From VXPQ01 sp965232485 (GTDB lineage: Bacteria; Bacteroidota; Rhodothermia; Rhodothermales; VXPQ01), in the NCBI GenBank assembly GCA_965232485.1, contig OZ246975.1, positions 2,232,001 through 2,296,000 on the forward strand: a stretch of DNA of 64,000 bases, read 5' to 3'. Positions 25,807-33,562 of this stretch are shown one piece after another; position 1 is the stretch's first letter; every line of letters begins with the position of its first letter. The translations under genes were made by a program, and so were the position numbers. The notes beneath the pieces were generated by a model, which saw only the letters and a list, made by a program, of their open reading frames with translations, was not told the origin of the DNA and ran no database searches.

Positions 25807-26160
25807 GTACTATATCGAGCGGGTGGCGGTTCGGGGCAACGAACCGAGTGGGGGTAAGGCATAGGATGGAAGCCCATTCGTTACCAGTTATTTTATGCTT
25901 GCCCGCCACGGATTGCAAGTACAATTCGTTACAATTTTCTAACAAAGAATACACGACCTGAATAGGTTGTCCACCAGTTATCCACATTTGATGGGCGGGT
26001 ATCTGTAAATACTTGTTTTCGTTCGGATTGGCCGAGGGCTTTGCGGGGGCTATGCTCAATGGCCGTTCGCTTTTTGATTCCTCACAAATTCATTTTTCCT
26101 TAAATAGTTGTAAATAATATATTTATAAAACGACAAGAAATATTGCCTTCTGCCTGCGCC
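25807..26160. other. candidate replication origin (oriC) upstream of dnaA
   Basis: This gene-free stretch contains one perfect DnaA box (TTATCCACA, 25978-25986), a weaker one 11 bp before it (TTGTCCACC, 25967-25975), a second A+T-rich patch at 25918-25950, and a strongly A+T-rich segment at 26081-26152 that could be the unwinding element. Only one consensus box was found, so it may instead be a DnaA-regulated dnaA promoter. From 26161 to the glnB stop at 26345 nothing was recognised. Confidence 0.5.
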
Positions 26161-26344
26161 TCTCTGGCCGCCGGACCAGGCCTTGTTGGTCGTCTGCATA
26201 CGCCATGCGCTCGAATGGAATGGCTTTTTCAGGCATTGCCGGAGTTTTTCACATAAGTATGCCCCTGCGCCGGGTTTCTCTGGAGAGGCTCCCCGGTGCA
26301 GAGGCATACGGCCTTGCGGCATGTTCGTCGAGGCGCGCGCAGGG

Positions 26345-26710
26345 CTATGCGCTTGCCTCGGCAGGGATGGGCGTAACGGCGGATACGTCTTCTTCGCCCG
26401 TTCGGATCCGATAGATTTTTTCTACCGGAATCACGAAGACTTTTCCGTCGCCCACTTCGCCCGTGCGGGCTGCTGCAAGCAGGGTTTCAATAGCCGTGTC
26501 GAGCACCGGATCCGAGACCCCGATGTCCAGCATGATTTTCTCGGTGAGTTCTTTTTTGGCCGTGGTGCCTCGGTAGGTTTCCACGATTTCCGTTTCGCCG
26601 CCGTGGCCGCGAACGCGCGTCACCGTAAGGCCGGTGATTTCCGCTTTGAACAATTCGGTGAGCACGTCGGTGAGTTTTTCGGGCCGAATGATCGCTCTGA
26701 CTAATTTCAT
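26345..26710 (-). CDS. glnB: PII nitrogen-regulatory protein lacking the uridylylated tyrosine
   Basis: A 121-residue PII protein. The B-loop (TGEVGDGKVFVIPV) and C-loop (YRIRTGEED) are intact, so ATP/2-oxoglutarate sensing is likely. In the T-loop the YRG of residue 46-48 is kept, but the position of the uridylylated Tyr51 is Ala (YRGTTAKKEL), and Gln39 of the Mg-ATP-2-oxoglutarate site is Glu. It should therefore work without GlnD uridylylation, as do many PII proteins outside Proteobacteria. It follows the ammonium transporter gene on the same strand (59 bp gap), so it is a GlnK-type partner that would plug the Amt channel when nitrogen is plentiful. Confidence 0.9.
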   Translation of the reverse strand: MKLVRAIIRPEKLTDVLTELFKAEITGLTVTRVRGHGGETEIVETYRGTTAKKELTEKIMLDIGVSDPVLDTAIETLLAAARTGEVGDGKVFVIPVEKIYRIRTGEEDVSAVTPIPAEASA

Positions 26711-26769
26711 GGCAAGAACCCCAAAGGGTGGAAGGTGGATGAAAGGGTAGGATGGCGGATGCGATTTGG

Positions 26770-28110
26770 CTATGCCGCGGAAGGCGTTCGCATTTCCTCG
26801 TCGAGCAGCAGCACGACGCCTTCGCCATCGGAGTAGGCTTCTTCGCCGTGGCTGGCGATATCCAGGCCCATGCCTTCGTTCGGAATATCCGGACGCAATG
26901 CGATGATGAGGCTGAGGCCCTTGAGGATGACGTATGTAACCACGCCGCTATAAAGTATGACGACGACCACAGAGAGCGCCTGCACGCCGAATTGGCCTGC
27001 ATTGCCGAATAGCAAGCCATCCGCGCCGCCCCATGCGCTTTCCGCAAATACGCCGGTAAGGAGGGCGCCCGTGACGCCGCCGAGCCCGTGCGCGGCGAAT
27101 ACGTCAAGGGAATCGTCCAGGCGCGTGCGCGACCGCCATTGAATGGCGAAATAGCACGGGAAGGCCGCAAGGCCGCCGATCAGCAACGAAGAGATCGGCG
27201 AAACGAATCCGGCGGCGGGCGTGATGGCCACAAGGCCGACCACAATGGCTGTGGCGGCGCCCACGGCGGTGACCTTGCCGGTGCGGCCCAGGTCAAACAC
27301 CGTCCAGATGGTGAGCGTGGCGGCGGGCGCCAGCATGGTGTTTACGAGGGCAAGCGCTGCGACGCCGTCCGCGGCGAGCGCGCTCCCCCCATTGAACCCG
27401 AACCAGCCGAACCAGAGCAATCCCGCGCCCAGCAAGACAAAGGGTACGTTATGCGGAATGATGGCTTGCCTGCCGTAATCCTTGCGTGGGCCGAGTACGA
27501 GCGCCGCCGCTGCCGCTGCTACGCCTGCATTGATGTGCACCACGGCGCCGCCTGCGAAGTCAAGCGCGCCCATATCGCCCAACCAGGCATTCCCGCTCCA
27601 TACCCAGTGACATACCGGAGCATAGACGAGCAGCCCCCACAGCGGGATGAAGAGCAGGTATGCCTTGAAGCGCATCCGCTCCACCACGGCGCCGGAGATC
27701 AGTGCAATGGTAATGATGAAGAACGTGCCCTGAAACGCCATGAAGAGCAACGCGGGAATGCTTCCGTCGGGCTCCAGGCCTACTCCGTTCAGGAAAGCCA
27801 TCGAGAAGTCCCCGATCCATACATTGCCGTCCCCGAATGCCAGCGAGTATCCGAACAGCGCCCAGAGCACGCCGGCGATTCCAAGGGAAATGAAGCTCAT
27901 CATCATGGTGTTGAGCGTGTTTTTGGAGCGAACCAGCCCACCGTAGAAAAATGCGAGGGCCGGCGTCATCAGCAGAACAAGGGCGGTGGAAATCAGCATC
28001 CACGCCGTATCGGCGCCGGACAGCGCGGATTCCGACGCGGCGTCCTGGGCAAACGCGGGTTCGGCCAAGGCAAGGGCGGGCAGCGCAAGGAGGCAAAGGA
28101 GAAAACGCAT
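26770..28110 (-). CDS. amt: ammonium transporter Amt
   Basis: A 446-residue ammonium channel with an N-terminal signal sequence (FLLCLLALPALALAEPAFAQ) and about eleven membrane helices. It has the Amt signature regions DTAWMLISTALVLLMTPALAFFYGGLVRSKN, GALDFAGGAVVHINAG (the conserved Asp and a pore His) and HGLGGVTGALLTG (the second pore-region His). Ammonium uptake supports growth at low nitrogen. It is first in the amt-glnB operon; its promoter region carries an inverted repeat (28165-28187). The C-terminal tail (DIPNEGMGLDIASHGEEAY) is the standard Amt regulatory tail that meets PII. Confidence 0.95.
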   Translation of the reverse strand: MRFLLCLLALPALALAEPAFAQDAASESALSGADTAWMLISTALVLLMTPALAFFYGGLVRSKNTLNTMMMSFISLGIAGVLWALFGYSLAFGDGNVWIGDFSMAFLNGVGLEPDGSIPALLFMAFQGTFFIITIALISGAVVERMRFKAYLLFIPLWGLLVYAPVCHWVWSGNAWLGDMGALDFAGGAVVHINAGVAAAAAALVLGPRKDYGRQAIIPHNVPFVLLGAGLLWFGWFGFNGGSALAADGVAALALVNTMLAPAATLTIWTVFDLGRTGKVTAVGAATAIVVGLVAITPAAGFVSPISSLLIGGLAAFPCYFAIQWRSRTRLDDSLDVFAAHGLGGVTGALLTGVFAESAWGGADGLLFGNAGQFGVQALSVVVVILYSGVVTYVILKGLSLIIALRPDIPNEGMGLDIASHGEEAYSDGEGVVLLLDEEMRTPSAA

Positions 28111-28164
28111 GGCAGCGGCTGTTTTTTGTTAAAAATTTAGGTTTTTTGTGATCAACTCGAAAAA

Positions 28165-28187
28165 AAATAACACATTTTGTGTTATTT
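28165..28187. promoter_or_regulatory. palindromic operator candidate upstream of amt
   Basis: AAATAACACA, 3 bases (TTT), and TGTGTTATTT form a perfect 10-bp inverted repeat centred about 66 bp before the amt start, in an A+T-rich leader. The shape (TGTGTT.N.AACACA type) is that of a dimeric activator site, e.g. of the CRP/FNR superfamily; no regulator gene is in the window to support a choice. Confidence 0.6.
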
Positions 28188-28340
28188 ATCAATGTTTTTT
28201 AAGATTTTCGAGATTGAAACCGCGCTTTTTGTCAAATCTTCATTCAGCGCCGGGTTTGTTTTGCCCGGCGAGATGCTTTTCCCGAATTTCGATGGGTTCG
28301 CGCCGCGCGACGGAAAAAAATCCCGGGCCTGCCGCACGCT

Positions 28341-28408
28341 GCTTCGTCATTCCTCGCCAGCGCGCGCCTTTCAGCCTCTTAATCTTTGCGGACGTAATCA
28401 GAATATCC
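28341..28408 (+). repeat. interspersed 68-bp intergenic repeat, copy 1
   Basis: Starts GCTTCGTCATTCC and ends near TAATCAGAATATCC. It matches 58876-58943, on the same strand, at 59 of 68 positions without gaps. Neither copy overlaps a gene. The 3' end carries a TAATCAG.NATCC motif found again at 16291, 33444-33460 (reverse) and 58928. Confidence 0.8.
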
Positions 28409-28437
28409 TGGCGTATTGCCCGGCGCCCGCAGGGCAT

Positions 28438-28484
28438 AAAAAACCTGTCGGCGGCGCGCTGCGATACGGCGCGCCGCCGACAGG
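28438..28484 (-). terminator. intrinsic terminator of the sugar dehydrogenase gene
   Basis: On the minus strand a perfect 16-bp stem (CCTGTCGGCGGCGCGC, 28484-28469 with 28459-28444) with a 9-nt loop is followed by TTTTTT (28443-28438). It lies 34 bases downstream of the stop codon of the gene at 28518-29858. This is the clearest rho-independent terminator in the window. Confidence 0.9.
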
Positions 28485-28517
28485 GACAAGAAAACCGCGC
28501 AACAATGCGGGCAGGGA

Positions 28518-29858
28518 CTATTCCATGCCCTTGTGCACGATGCGCCAGATGCGTCCTTTCATCGAATCTGCTATGTACAGGGCGCCGCCCGGGCCGAAAG
28601 CGAGGCCCATCGGGCGGTATGCGGCGTCTCCGGGCGAGGCAAGCGTATCGGCTCCCTTGAATCCGTCGGCGAAGATTTCCCAGTCGCCGGTCGGTTCGCC
28701 GGATGCATCCATGGGGACGAACGCCACCATATATCCCTCCTGCGGAAGCGGCGCTCGATTCCAGGAACCGTGAAACGCGATAAAGGCGCCGTTCGCGTAA
28801 TGCGCCGGGAAGCCTTCCTGCGCGTTGAAGACCAGATCGTTGGGCGCGTAATGTCCCGGGAAGGAAACCACCGGGTTGTCTGTCTCTGCGCATCGTCCGA
28901 TTTCCATGCCGTCGCCCCCGTATTCCGGCGAGAGGAGTTTCATTTCCTGCTGGTGATCGTAGTAGCAATACGGCCAGCCGGAATCCGATCCGTCGTAGAG
29001 CCGGAACATTTCCTCGGCGGGCAATTCGGCGTTTTGCTCGTCCGTATAGTACTCCGGCCACAGCGTGTTCAACTGGTCGCGGCCATGCTGCACGACATAC
29101 ATGCTGCCGGCGCCGGGGTGCCACGCCATCGCCAGGCCATTCCGGATACCCGTCGAGAAATGACGCCCGTCCGCTTCCTGGGTCTGGCCGGCCGTAGTCG
29201 CGTCGAACCGCCAGACGCCAGCCGCCCGCTCAAGTTGGGGGCAGGGGTCGAGGCCCGGGGATCCGGGCGCGCGCATGGTTTCCTGGCACGCGTTCGATGG
29301 GGCGCCCACGTTTACGTACAGATGCCCTGCGTCGTCGAAGGCGATCGCCTTGGCGGCGTGCTGCACTTGTTCCTCCCCTGCCGGGAAGCCCCCCGCGACG
29401 AGTTCGGGTTCGCCGGAGGGCGTCAATGCGCCGTCCTCAAAGGCAAACCGGTAGACCGAGGAGTCTGTCGCGGCGTACAGGTAGCCGTCATAGATCTCCA
29501 GGCCCGTGCCGGCGACGCCGCCGAAACTGTGCATGGAATCCGCCCGGCCGTCCTGGTCCGTATCGCGGAGCGCCGTAATGCCGCCGCCTTCGTCCGGAAC
29601 GCCCCGGCGTATGACGTAAATATCTCCGTCCGCATCCACAGCGATGTGCCGGATGCGTCCTGCGTTGTCCGCCACGACGCCTGCGCAGAAGCCGTCGGGG
29701 AGGACCAGGCCGCCGTTGTCTTCGTCGCACGCGGAAGCGTCGACGGCGCCGCCCGACAGGGGGGGGGGATCGTTTGCTTCGGACAGGCTCCATCCCGCGA
29801 TAATGAGCAGGGGAAGCACGGCGGGCAGCAGTAGTTTCTTCAGGCGATGGGCTTGCAT
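28518..29858 (-). CDS. PQQ-dependent sugar (sorbosone-type) dehydrogenase, exported
   Basis: A 446-residue periplasmic six-bladed beta-propeller of the soluble glucose/sorbosone dehydrogenase family. The N-terminus carries a signal peptide (LLPAVLPLLIIAGWSLSEA). Typical blocks are VLPDGFCAGVVADNAGRIRHIAVDADGDIYV, RNGLAMAWHPGAGSMYVVQHGRDQL, GSDSGWPYCYYDHQQ, GHYAPNDLVFNAQEGFPAHYANGAFIAFHGSWNR and RPMGLAFGPGGALYIADSMKGRIWRI. The enzymes oxidise aldoses, probably with PQQ and transfer to a cytochrome. The mature N-terminus is encoded by a run of ten C (29759-29768) giving Pro-Pro-Pro, a slippage-prone sequence. A strong terminator follows. It stands alone. Confidence 0.85.
   Translation of the reverse strand: MQAHRLKKLLLPAVLPLLIIAGWSLSEANDPPPLSGGAVDASACDEDNGGLVLPDGFCAGVVADNAGRIRHIAVDADGDIYVIRRGVPDEGGGITALRDTDQDGRADSMHSFGGVAGTGLEIYDGYLYAATDSSVYRFAFEDGALTPSGEPELVAGGFPAGEEQVQHAAKAIAFDDAGHLYVNVGAPSNACQETMRAPGSPGLDPCPQLERAAGVWRFDATTAGQTQEADGRHFSTGIRNGLAMAWHPGAGSMYVVQHGRDQLNTLWPEYYTDEQNAELPAEEMFRLYDGSDSGWPYCYYDHQQEMKLLSPEYGGDGMEIGRCAETDNPVVSFPGHYAPNDLVFNAQEGFPAHYANGAFIAFHGSWNRAPLPQEGYMVAFVPMDASGEPTGDWEIFADGFKGADTLASPGDAAYRPMGLAFGPGGALYIADSMKGRIWRIVHKGME
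29759..29768. repeat. homopolymer G10 (C10 on the coding strand) in the dehydrogenase gene
   Basis: Ten consecutive G on the plus strand encode Pro-Pro-Pro just after the signal peptide. Addition or loss of one base would frameshift the gene near codon 32. The phase is open in this sequence (446-residue product). Confidence 0.8.
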
Positions 29859-29958
29859 GACGCTTGCGGTTCGATGTGGGCGGTGATTCTGGATTACATC
29901 CTGACGCTAATAATAACGACGGGGCGGGATTTTTTCCACCTGCTTGTTGCGGTTCGGG

Positions 29959-30768
29959 TTACCATGCGGGCGCCCAGGAGGGATCTACCATGCGTTTCCC
30001 GCAGGCGAGGGCCTCGATTCGCCGCATTTCTTCGGCGTCCAGCGAAAAATCGAACACCTCGAAGTTTTGCCGTCGGTATTGCGAACGGGCCGCCTTCGGG
30101 ATGGCCGCCACATGGTCAAGTTGAAGAAGCCACCGCAACGCCACTTGCGCGGGCGTTTTCTCGTGCGCCGCGCCGATGTCTTGCAGCGTTTTGTCTCGCA
30201 ACACATCGCCGCGGGCAAGCGGGCTGTAGGCCGTAAGCAATGCGTCGCATTCTTGCGCCAGGGCGCGCAACGGATCTTGATTCAGGTAGGGATGGAATTC
30301 CACCTGATTGCAGAAAATGGGCGCATGCGCGGCGGCCCGCCGCATCAGGGCAGGGGGAAAATTGCTGACGCCGATGCGCCGCGCCGCGCCCGCCTCCTGC
30401 AAGGCCTGCATCTCGTCGAGGCATGCTTCCAGTTGCAGGTCGGGCGTTGGCCAGTGCATGAGCAGCAGATCGACGTAGGGCGTGCGCAACTTCGACAGGC
30501 TTTCCTGCGCAGCCGGCGCGATCCGGCCCGGCGCGAGATTATCCATCCATATTTTCGTGGTCAGGAAAACCTCCTCGCGCGCTATGCCGGCGTCGCGCAG
30601 TCCTTGCCCGGTTTCTTTTTCGTTGCCGTAGGCGACCGCCGTATCAATATGCCGATATCCGATCTCAAGGGCCTCGGCCACGCCGCGGCGGCAGGCTTTT
30701 CCCGTAAGCAGATAGGTGCCCAGGCCCAGCGCGGGCACGTCCGCGCCCTGAATGGTTTTCAAAATCAT
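29959..30768 (-). CDS. aldo/keto reductase
   Basis: A 269-residue NADPH-dependent aldo/keto reductase. The start is set at ATG 30768 (MILKTIQGADVPALGLGTY), where the family begins; the frame upstream continues far into the next gene. Catalytic tetrad: Asp in RHIDTAVAYGNE, Tyr of the same block (TAVAYG), Lys in LTTKIW and His in LLMHWP. Also typical are RRIGVSNFPPALM, NQVEFHPYLNQ and PKAARSQYRRQNFEVFDF, the last contacting NADPH. The substrate is unknown. It is 59 bp downstream of the ubiquitin-like/E1/rhodanese gene and may be in that operon. Confidence 0.9.
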   Translation of the reverse strand: MILKTIQGADVPALGLGTYLLTGKACRRGVAEALEIGYRHIDTAVAYGNEKETGQGLRDAGIAREEVFLTTKIWMDNLAPGRIAPAAQESLSKLRTPYVDLLLMHWPTPDLQLEACLDEMQALQEAGAARRIGVSNFPPALMRRAAAHAPIFCNQVEFHPYLNQDPLRALAQECDALLTAYSPLARGDVLRDKTLQDIGAAHEKTPAQVALRWLLQLDHVAAIPKAARSQYRRQNFEVFDFSLDAEEMRRIEALACGKRMVDPSWAPAW

Positions 30769-30827
30769 GGGGTACAAGCGTCTGGCGTATGGCGCTTCGC
30801 GTTCGCTCCGTTGCGCACAGAGCATCC

Positions 30828-32279
30828 TTAATACTTCGGCATGGAGGGGTCGATTTCGTCGCTCCAGGCCAGCACGCCGCCCTTCAGGTTGCAGGCATGC
30901 TCGAATCCGCGCGCGCGCATCAGCTGCACCGCTTGCGAAGAGCGTCCGCCCGAGCGGCAGTGGACCACGATGTCTTCTTGCTTGCGATCTTCCAGTTCGT
31001 CCAGTCGTTCCGCCAGTTCGTCCAGCGGAATAAGCGCGCCGCCCAGGTTGACAATGTCGTACTCGTACGGCTTGCGCACATCCAGAATAAAGGGGCGGTT
31101 CCCCTGATCGATTCTGTTTTTCAGTTCGCGCACCGTGATTTCGGGGAGGGATGTCTGTTGTTTCATGGCGTTGCCGTTCGGTGAATCTGGAATGCCGCAG
31201 AAGGCTTGATAATCGATAAGTTCGGTTTGGGAGGGATGGTCGCCGCATACCGGGCACGCGGGATTGCGCCGGATGCGCAGCTCCCGGAAACGCATGTCGA
31301 GTGCGTCGATGAGCAGCAATCGTCCGACGAGCGGTTCGCCTGCGCCGGTAAGCATTTTGATGGCTTCGGCGGCTTGCACCACGCCCGCCAGCCCCGGCAG
31401 GACGCCGAGGACGCCCCCCTCTGCGCAGGATGGGACAAGCCCGGGCGGCGGAGGTTCTTCGTACAGGCACCGGTAGCACGGTCCATCCTGTGCGCCGAAT
31501 ACCGACGCTTGTCCTTCGAATCGGAAAATAGAGGCATAGGCGTTCGGAATGCCCAGCATCACGCAGGCGTCGTTGACCAGGTAGCGCGTAGGAAAATTAT
31601 CCGTTCCGTCCGCCACGAGGTCGAATCCCGAGAAAATGTCCAGCGCATTGTCGCTCGCCAGCGCCACATCGAACGTTTCCACTTCGACGAACGGATTTAT
31701 GTCATGGATCGTCTCGCGGGCCGCCTCCAGTTTTTTCCGCCCTATGTCCTTCGTTCCATACAGAATTTGCCGCTGCAGGTTGGTTTCGTCCACCACATCG
31801 TAGTCTACGAGGCCTATCTTGCCCACCCCGGCGGCGGCAAGGTACAGGGCCAGCGGCGAACCCAGTCCGCCGGCGCCCACGACAAGCACGGAAGACGCCT
31901 TGAGTTTTCGTTGGCCCGCCATTCCGAATTCGGGCAGGGTGAGGTGCCGGCCGTACCGCCTGATTTCCTGTGGATTCAGGGCGCGCGGCGTGCAGGCGGC
32001 GCCGTCCGTTCCTCCGGCCACCGATGGCACGATAGAGATTTCGTCCGTCGGATCCAGCGCGGTTTTTTCGCGGTCCAGATAGCGGATGTCCTCCTCGTTG
32101 CGATAGATATTGACGAATTGCCGGAGCTTGCCGGTTTCTGCAAAGAGGTGTTTCCCGATCGCCGGGTGTTCCCGCACAAGGTTCGCCAGCGCCTCTTCGA
32201 CGGTTGCGCCTTCGATATCTACGGCGCGCTGGTCATCTGTGTACGCGCGTAGCGGAGAGGGAATATGAATGCGGGCCAT
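30828..32279 (-). CDS. ubiquitin-like (MoaD/ThiS) - E1-like adenylyltransferase (MoeB/ThiF) - rhodanese fusion
   Basis: A 483-residue three-part fusion. Residues 1-90 are a MoaD/ThiS ubiquitin-like fold (starting MARIHIPSPLRAYTD) that ends in the diagnostic SVAGG (Gly89-Gly90), here internal rather than C-terminal. Residues 101-355 are a MoeB/ThiF adenylyltransferase: VLVVGAGGLGSPLALYLAAAGVGKIGLVDYDVV, DETNLQRQI, FDLVADGTDNF and zinc-ligand pairs CYRC and CPVC, with a Cys in PSCAEGG. Residues about 385-483 are a rhodanese with active-site loop CRSGGRSS. The standalone parts make a sulfur-carrier thiocarboxylate; joined, the protein could charge its own (or another) carrier. The start ATG 32279 lies 8 bp after the stop of a JAMM protease gene. 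Confidence 0.88.
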   Translation of the reverse strand: MARIHIPSPLRAYTDDQRAVDIEGATVEEALANLVREHPAIGKHLFAETGKLRQFVNIYRNEEDIRYLDREKTALDPTDEISIVPSVAGGTDGAACTPRALNPQEIRRYGRHLTLPEFGMAGQRKLKASSVLVVGAGGLGSPLALYLAAAGVGKIGLVDYDVVDETNLQRQILYGTKDIGRKKLEAARETIHDINPFVEVETFDVALASDNALDIFSGFDLVADGTDNFPTRYLVNDACVMLGIPNAYASIFRFEGQASVFGAQDGPCYRCLYEEPPPPGLVPSCAEGGVLGVLPGLAGVVQAAEAIKMLTGAGEPLVGRLLLIDALDMRFRELRIRRNPACPVCGDHPSQTELIDYQAFCGIPDSPNGNAMKQQTSLPEITVRELKNRIDQGNRPFILDVRKPYEYDIVNLGGALIPLDELAERLDELEDRKQEDIVVHCRSGGRSSQAVQLMRARGFEHACNLKGGVLAWSDEIDPSMPKY

Positions 32280-32287
32280 TTCCGGGG

Positions 32288-32725
32288 TCAGGATGTTTCC
32301 GAGGCAGTGCGTACGATTATTTCCTCCGACAGAAACCGCGAGCGGTTTTCTGCAAGCGACCATGCCGAAAGCGCGGCGGCTTTCCCGTTCTCCACCGACA
32401 CGATCACATAGGCGTATCCGGGGAAGGTCGCCAGTTCCAGATCCGTTTGCGAAGGAATCGCCGGATGATCCGGGTGCGAGTGGTAGACGCCCACAATGTC
32501 CAGATTTTCCCTTCGGGCGGCGAGGTCCGCTGCGAGGTAGTCCTCGGGCGCAATGACATACCGGTCTTCTCGCCTGTTTGCGTTGCGGTTTGCGGCGCGG
32601 CGGGCATAAACCACATCGTTCCCGTCTGCGCGCGCGCGTCCGATCAGAAAGCCGCAGCATTCCTCCGGATACGTTTCTTCGCCGTGCCGGCGAATACAGG
32701 CGAGTACGTCCGCTCGCGTTTGCAT
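32288..32725 (-). CDS. JAMM/MPN-domain metalloprotease (Mec-like)
   Basis: A 145-residue zinc isopeptidase of the Mov34/MPN/PAD-1 superfamily. Glu from TYPEECCGFLIG, and the JAMM motif HSHPDHPAIPSQTD (H-x-H-x7-S-x2-D), are intact. The start is placed at ATG 32725 (MQTRADVLACIRRHGEETYPEE); a longer frame would run into the tRNA. In mycobacteria the Mec protease removes cysteine from the CysO carrier, charged by MoeZ. This gene, followed directly by a fused carrier/E1/rhodanese, recalls that set without a CysM. Another reading is a carrier-processing protease that trims the internal Gly-Gly of the fusion. Confidence 0.88.
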   Translation of the reverse strand: MQTRADVLACIRRHGEETYPEECCGFLIGRARADGNDVVYARRAANRNANRREDRYVIAPEDYLAADLAARRENLDIVGVYHSHPDHPAIPSQTDLELATFPGYAYVIVSVENGKAAALSAWSLAENRSRFLSEEIIVRTASETS

Positions 32726-32742
32726 GTCGGGAGTATGTAATG

Positions 32743-32827
32743 TGCCCGGGACTGGATTCGAACCAGCACGTCCTTTCGAACGCTGCCCCCTCAAGACAGT
32801 GCGTCTACCAATTCCGCCACCCGGGCA
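32743..32827 (-). tRNA. tRNA-Leu (anticodon GAG)
   Basis: The 85-nt transcript (minus strand) starts TGCCCGGGTGGCGGAATTGG and ends CCCGGGCA, pairing as a 7-bp acceptor plus discriminator. The anticodon stem CTGTC/GGCAG closes the loop TTGAGGG, giving GAG. It has the long variable arm of a class II tRNA and a GGTTCGAATCC T-arm. CCA is not encoded. Confidence 0.95.
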
Positions 32828-32913
32828 TGGACTTCATGGAGGTGCGCAGGGACAAAGCCGATCCCTTTCGGGAATGGGCCCGGCGCCCAATGCGCGCCAT
32901 CCGTCCTTGTGCG

Positions 32914-32986
32914 TGATCCCGGCAGGAATCGAACCTGCGACCCACTGATTAAAAGTCAGTTGCTCTACCAACTGAGCTACGGGACC
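32914..32986 (-). tRNA. tRNA-Lys (anticodon TTT)
   Basis: A 73-nt cloverleaf on the minus strand: acceptor GGTCCCG/CGGGATC, D-arm GCTCAGTTGGTAGAGC, anticodon stem ACTGA/TCAGT around CTTTTAA (TTT), T-arm GCAGGTTCGATTCCTGC and discriminator A. CCA is not encoded. It is 86 bp upstream of tRNA-Leu in the same orientation. Confidence 0.97.
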
Positions 32987-33010
32987 ATGCCGTAAAGCGC
33001 CCGATATACG

Positions 33011-33433
33011 CTATTCGTCGCAAAAAGATGCAATATTTCGCCACAGGTCGGCCATCGGTTTGCGCAGTACGAGGACGCCTTCCATCAGGCGGCGGTCAAA
33101 GTTAATGAATCCGTGGGCCAAATAAATTTCTTCGGGCGAACAGTCGTACAGCAGCTTGAATTCCCGGTCTCCCTTGCGACGATCCACGCTGACGATGGCG
33201 CCCGACAGTCCGGTGCGGGCCGCGCCGCGGAAAACGTCGAGGTTTTCTCCGTCCGTGGCGTCGACGCCGTTCACATACCCGTAGTCCATCGGATAGATAA
33301 TGGAGGGGTGCGCCGGGTGCCGCGTCCCGCGCGGGCGGTCTATGGTGACGCCGCGGCTGCGAATCAGCGTTTCCCAGCGCTCCCAGTCGATTTTGCGCCG
33401 GGCAAGTTCCGTAAGTCGATCCGTCGTTTCCAT
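33011..33433 (-). CDS. inorganic-pyrophosphatase-family protein (short form)
   Basis: A 140-residue protein that follows the pattern of a compact inorganic pyrophosphatase-like family: VTIDRPRGTRHPAHPSIIYPMDYGYVNGV, DGENLDVFRG, and VDRRKGDREFKLLYDCSPEEI. The acidic DGENLDVF block corresponds to the Mg2+-binding region of classical PPases, but the enzyme is shorter than canonical type I PPase (about 175 residues) and the other metal ligands are less clear. It may hydrolyse pyrophosphate or another phosphate ester. The gene is just upstream of the tRNA-Lys gene in transcription order. A motif TTAATCAGAGCATCC (33444-33460, reverse) lies 11 to 27 bp upstream of its start. Confidence 0.7.
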   Translation of the reverse strand: METTDRLTELARRKIDWERWETLIRSRGVTIDRPRGTRHPAHPSIIYPMDYGYVNGVDATDGENLDVFRGAARTGLSGAIVSVDRRKGDREFKLLYDCSPEEIYLAHGFINFDRRLMEGVLVLRKPMADLWRNIASFCDE

Positions 33434-33562
33434 GACGAGACGCGGGATGCTCTGATTAAGTCCACTTCGATCAGCGCTTCGCTTACGCGAGTGCGGGACG
33501 ACATGATTCCATCGCTGAAATCAACGGAAAACACGGCGGATTCGGGCCGGGCCGTTCGCCGC

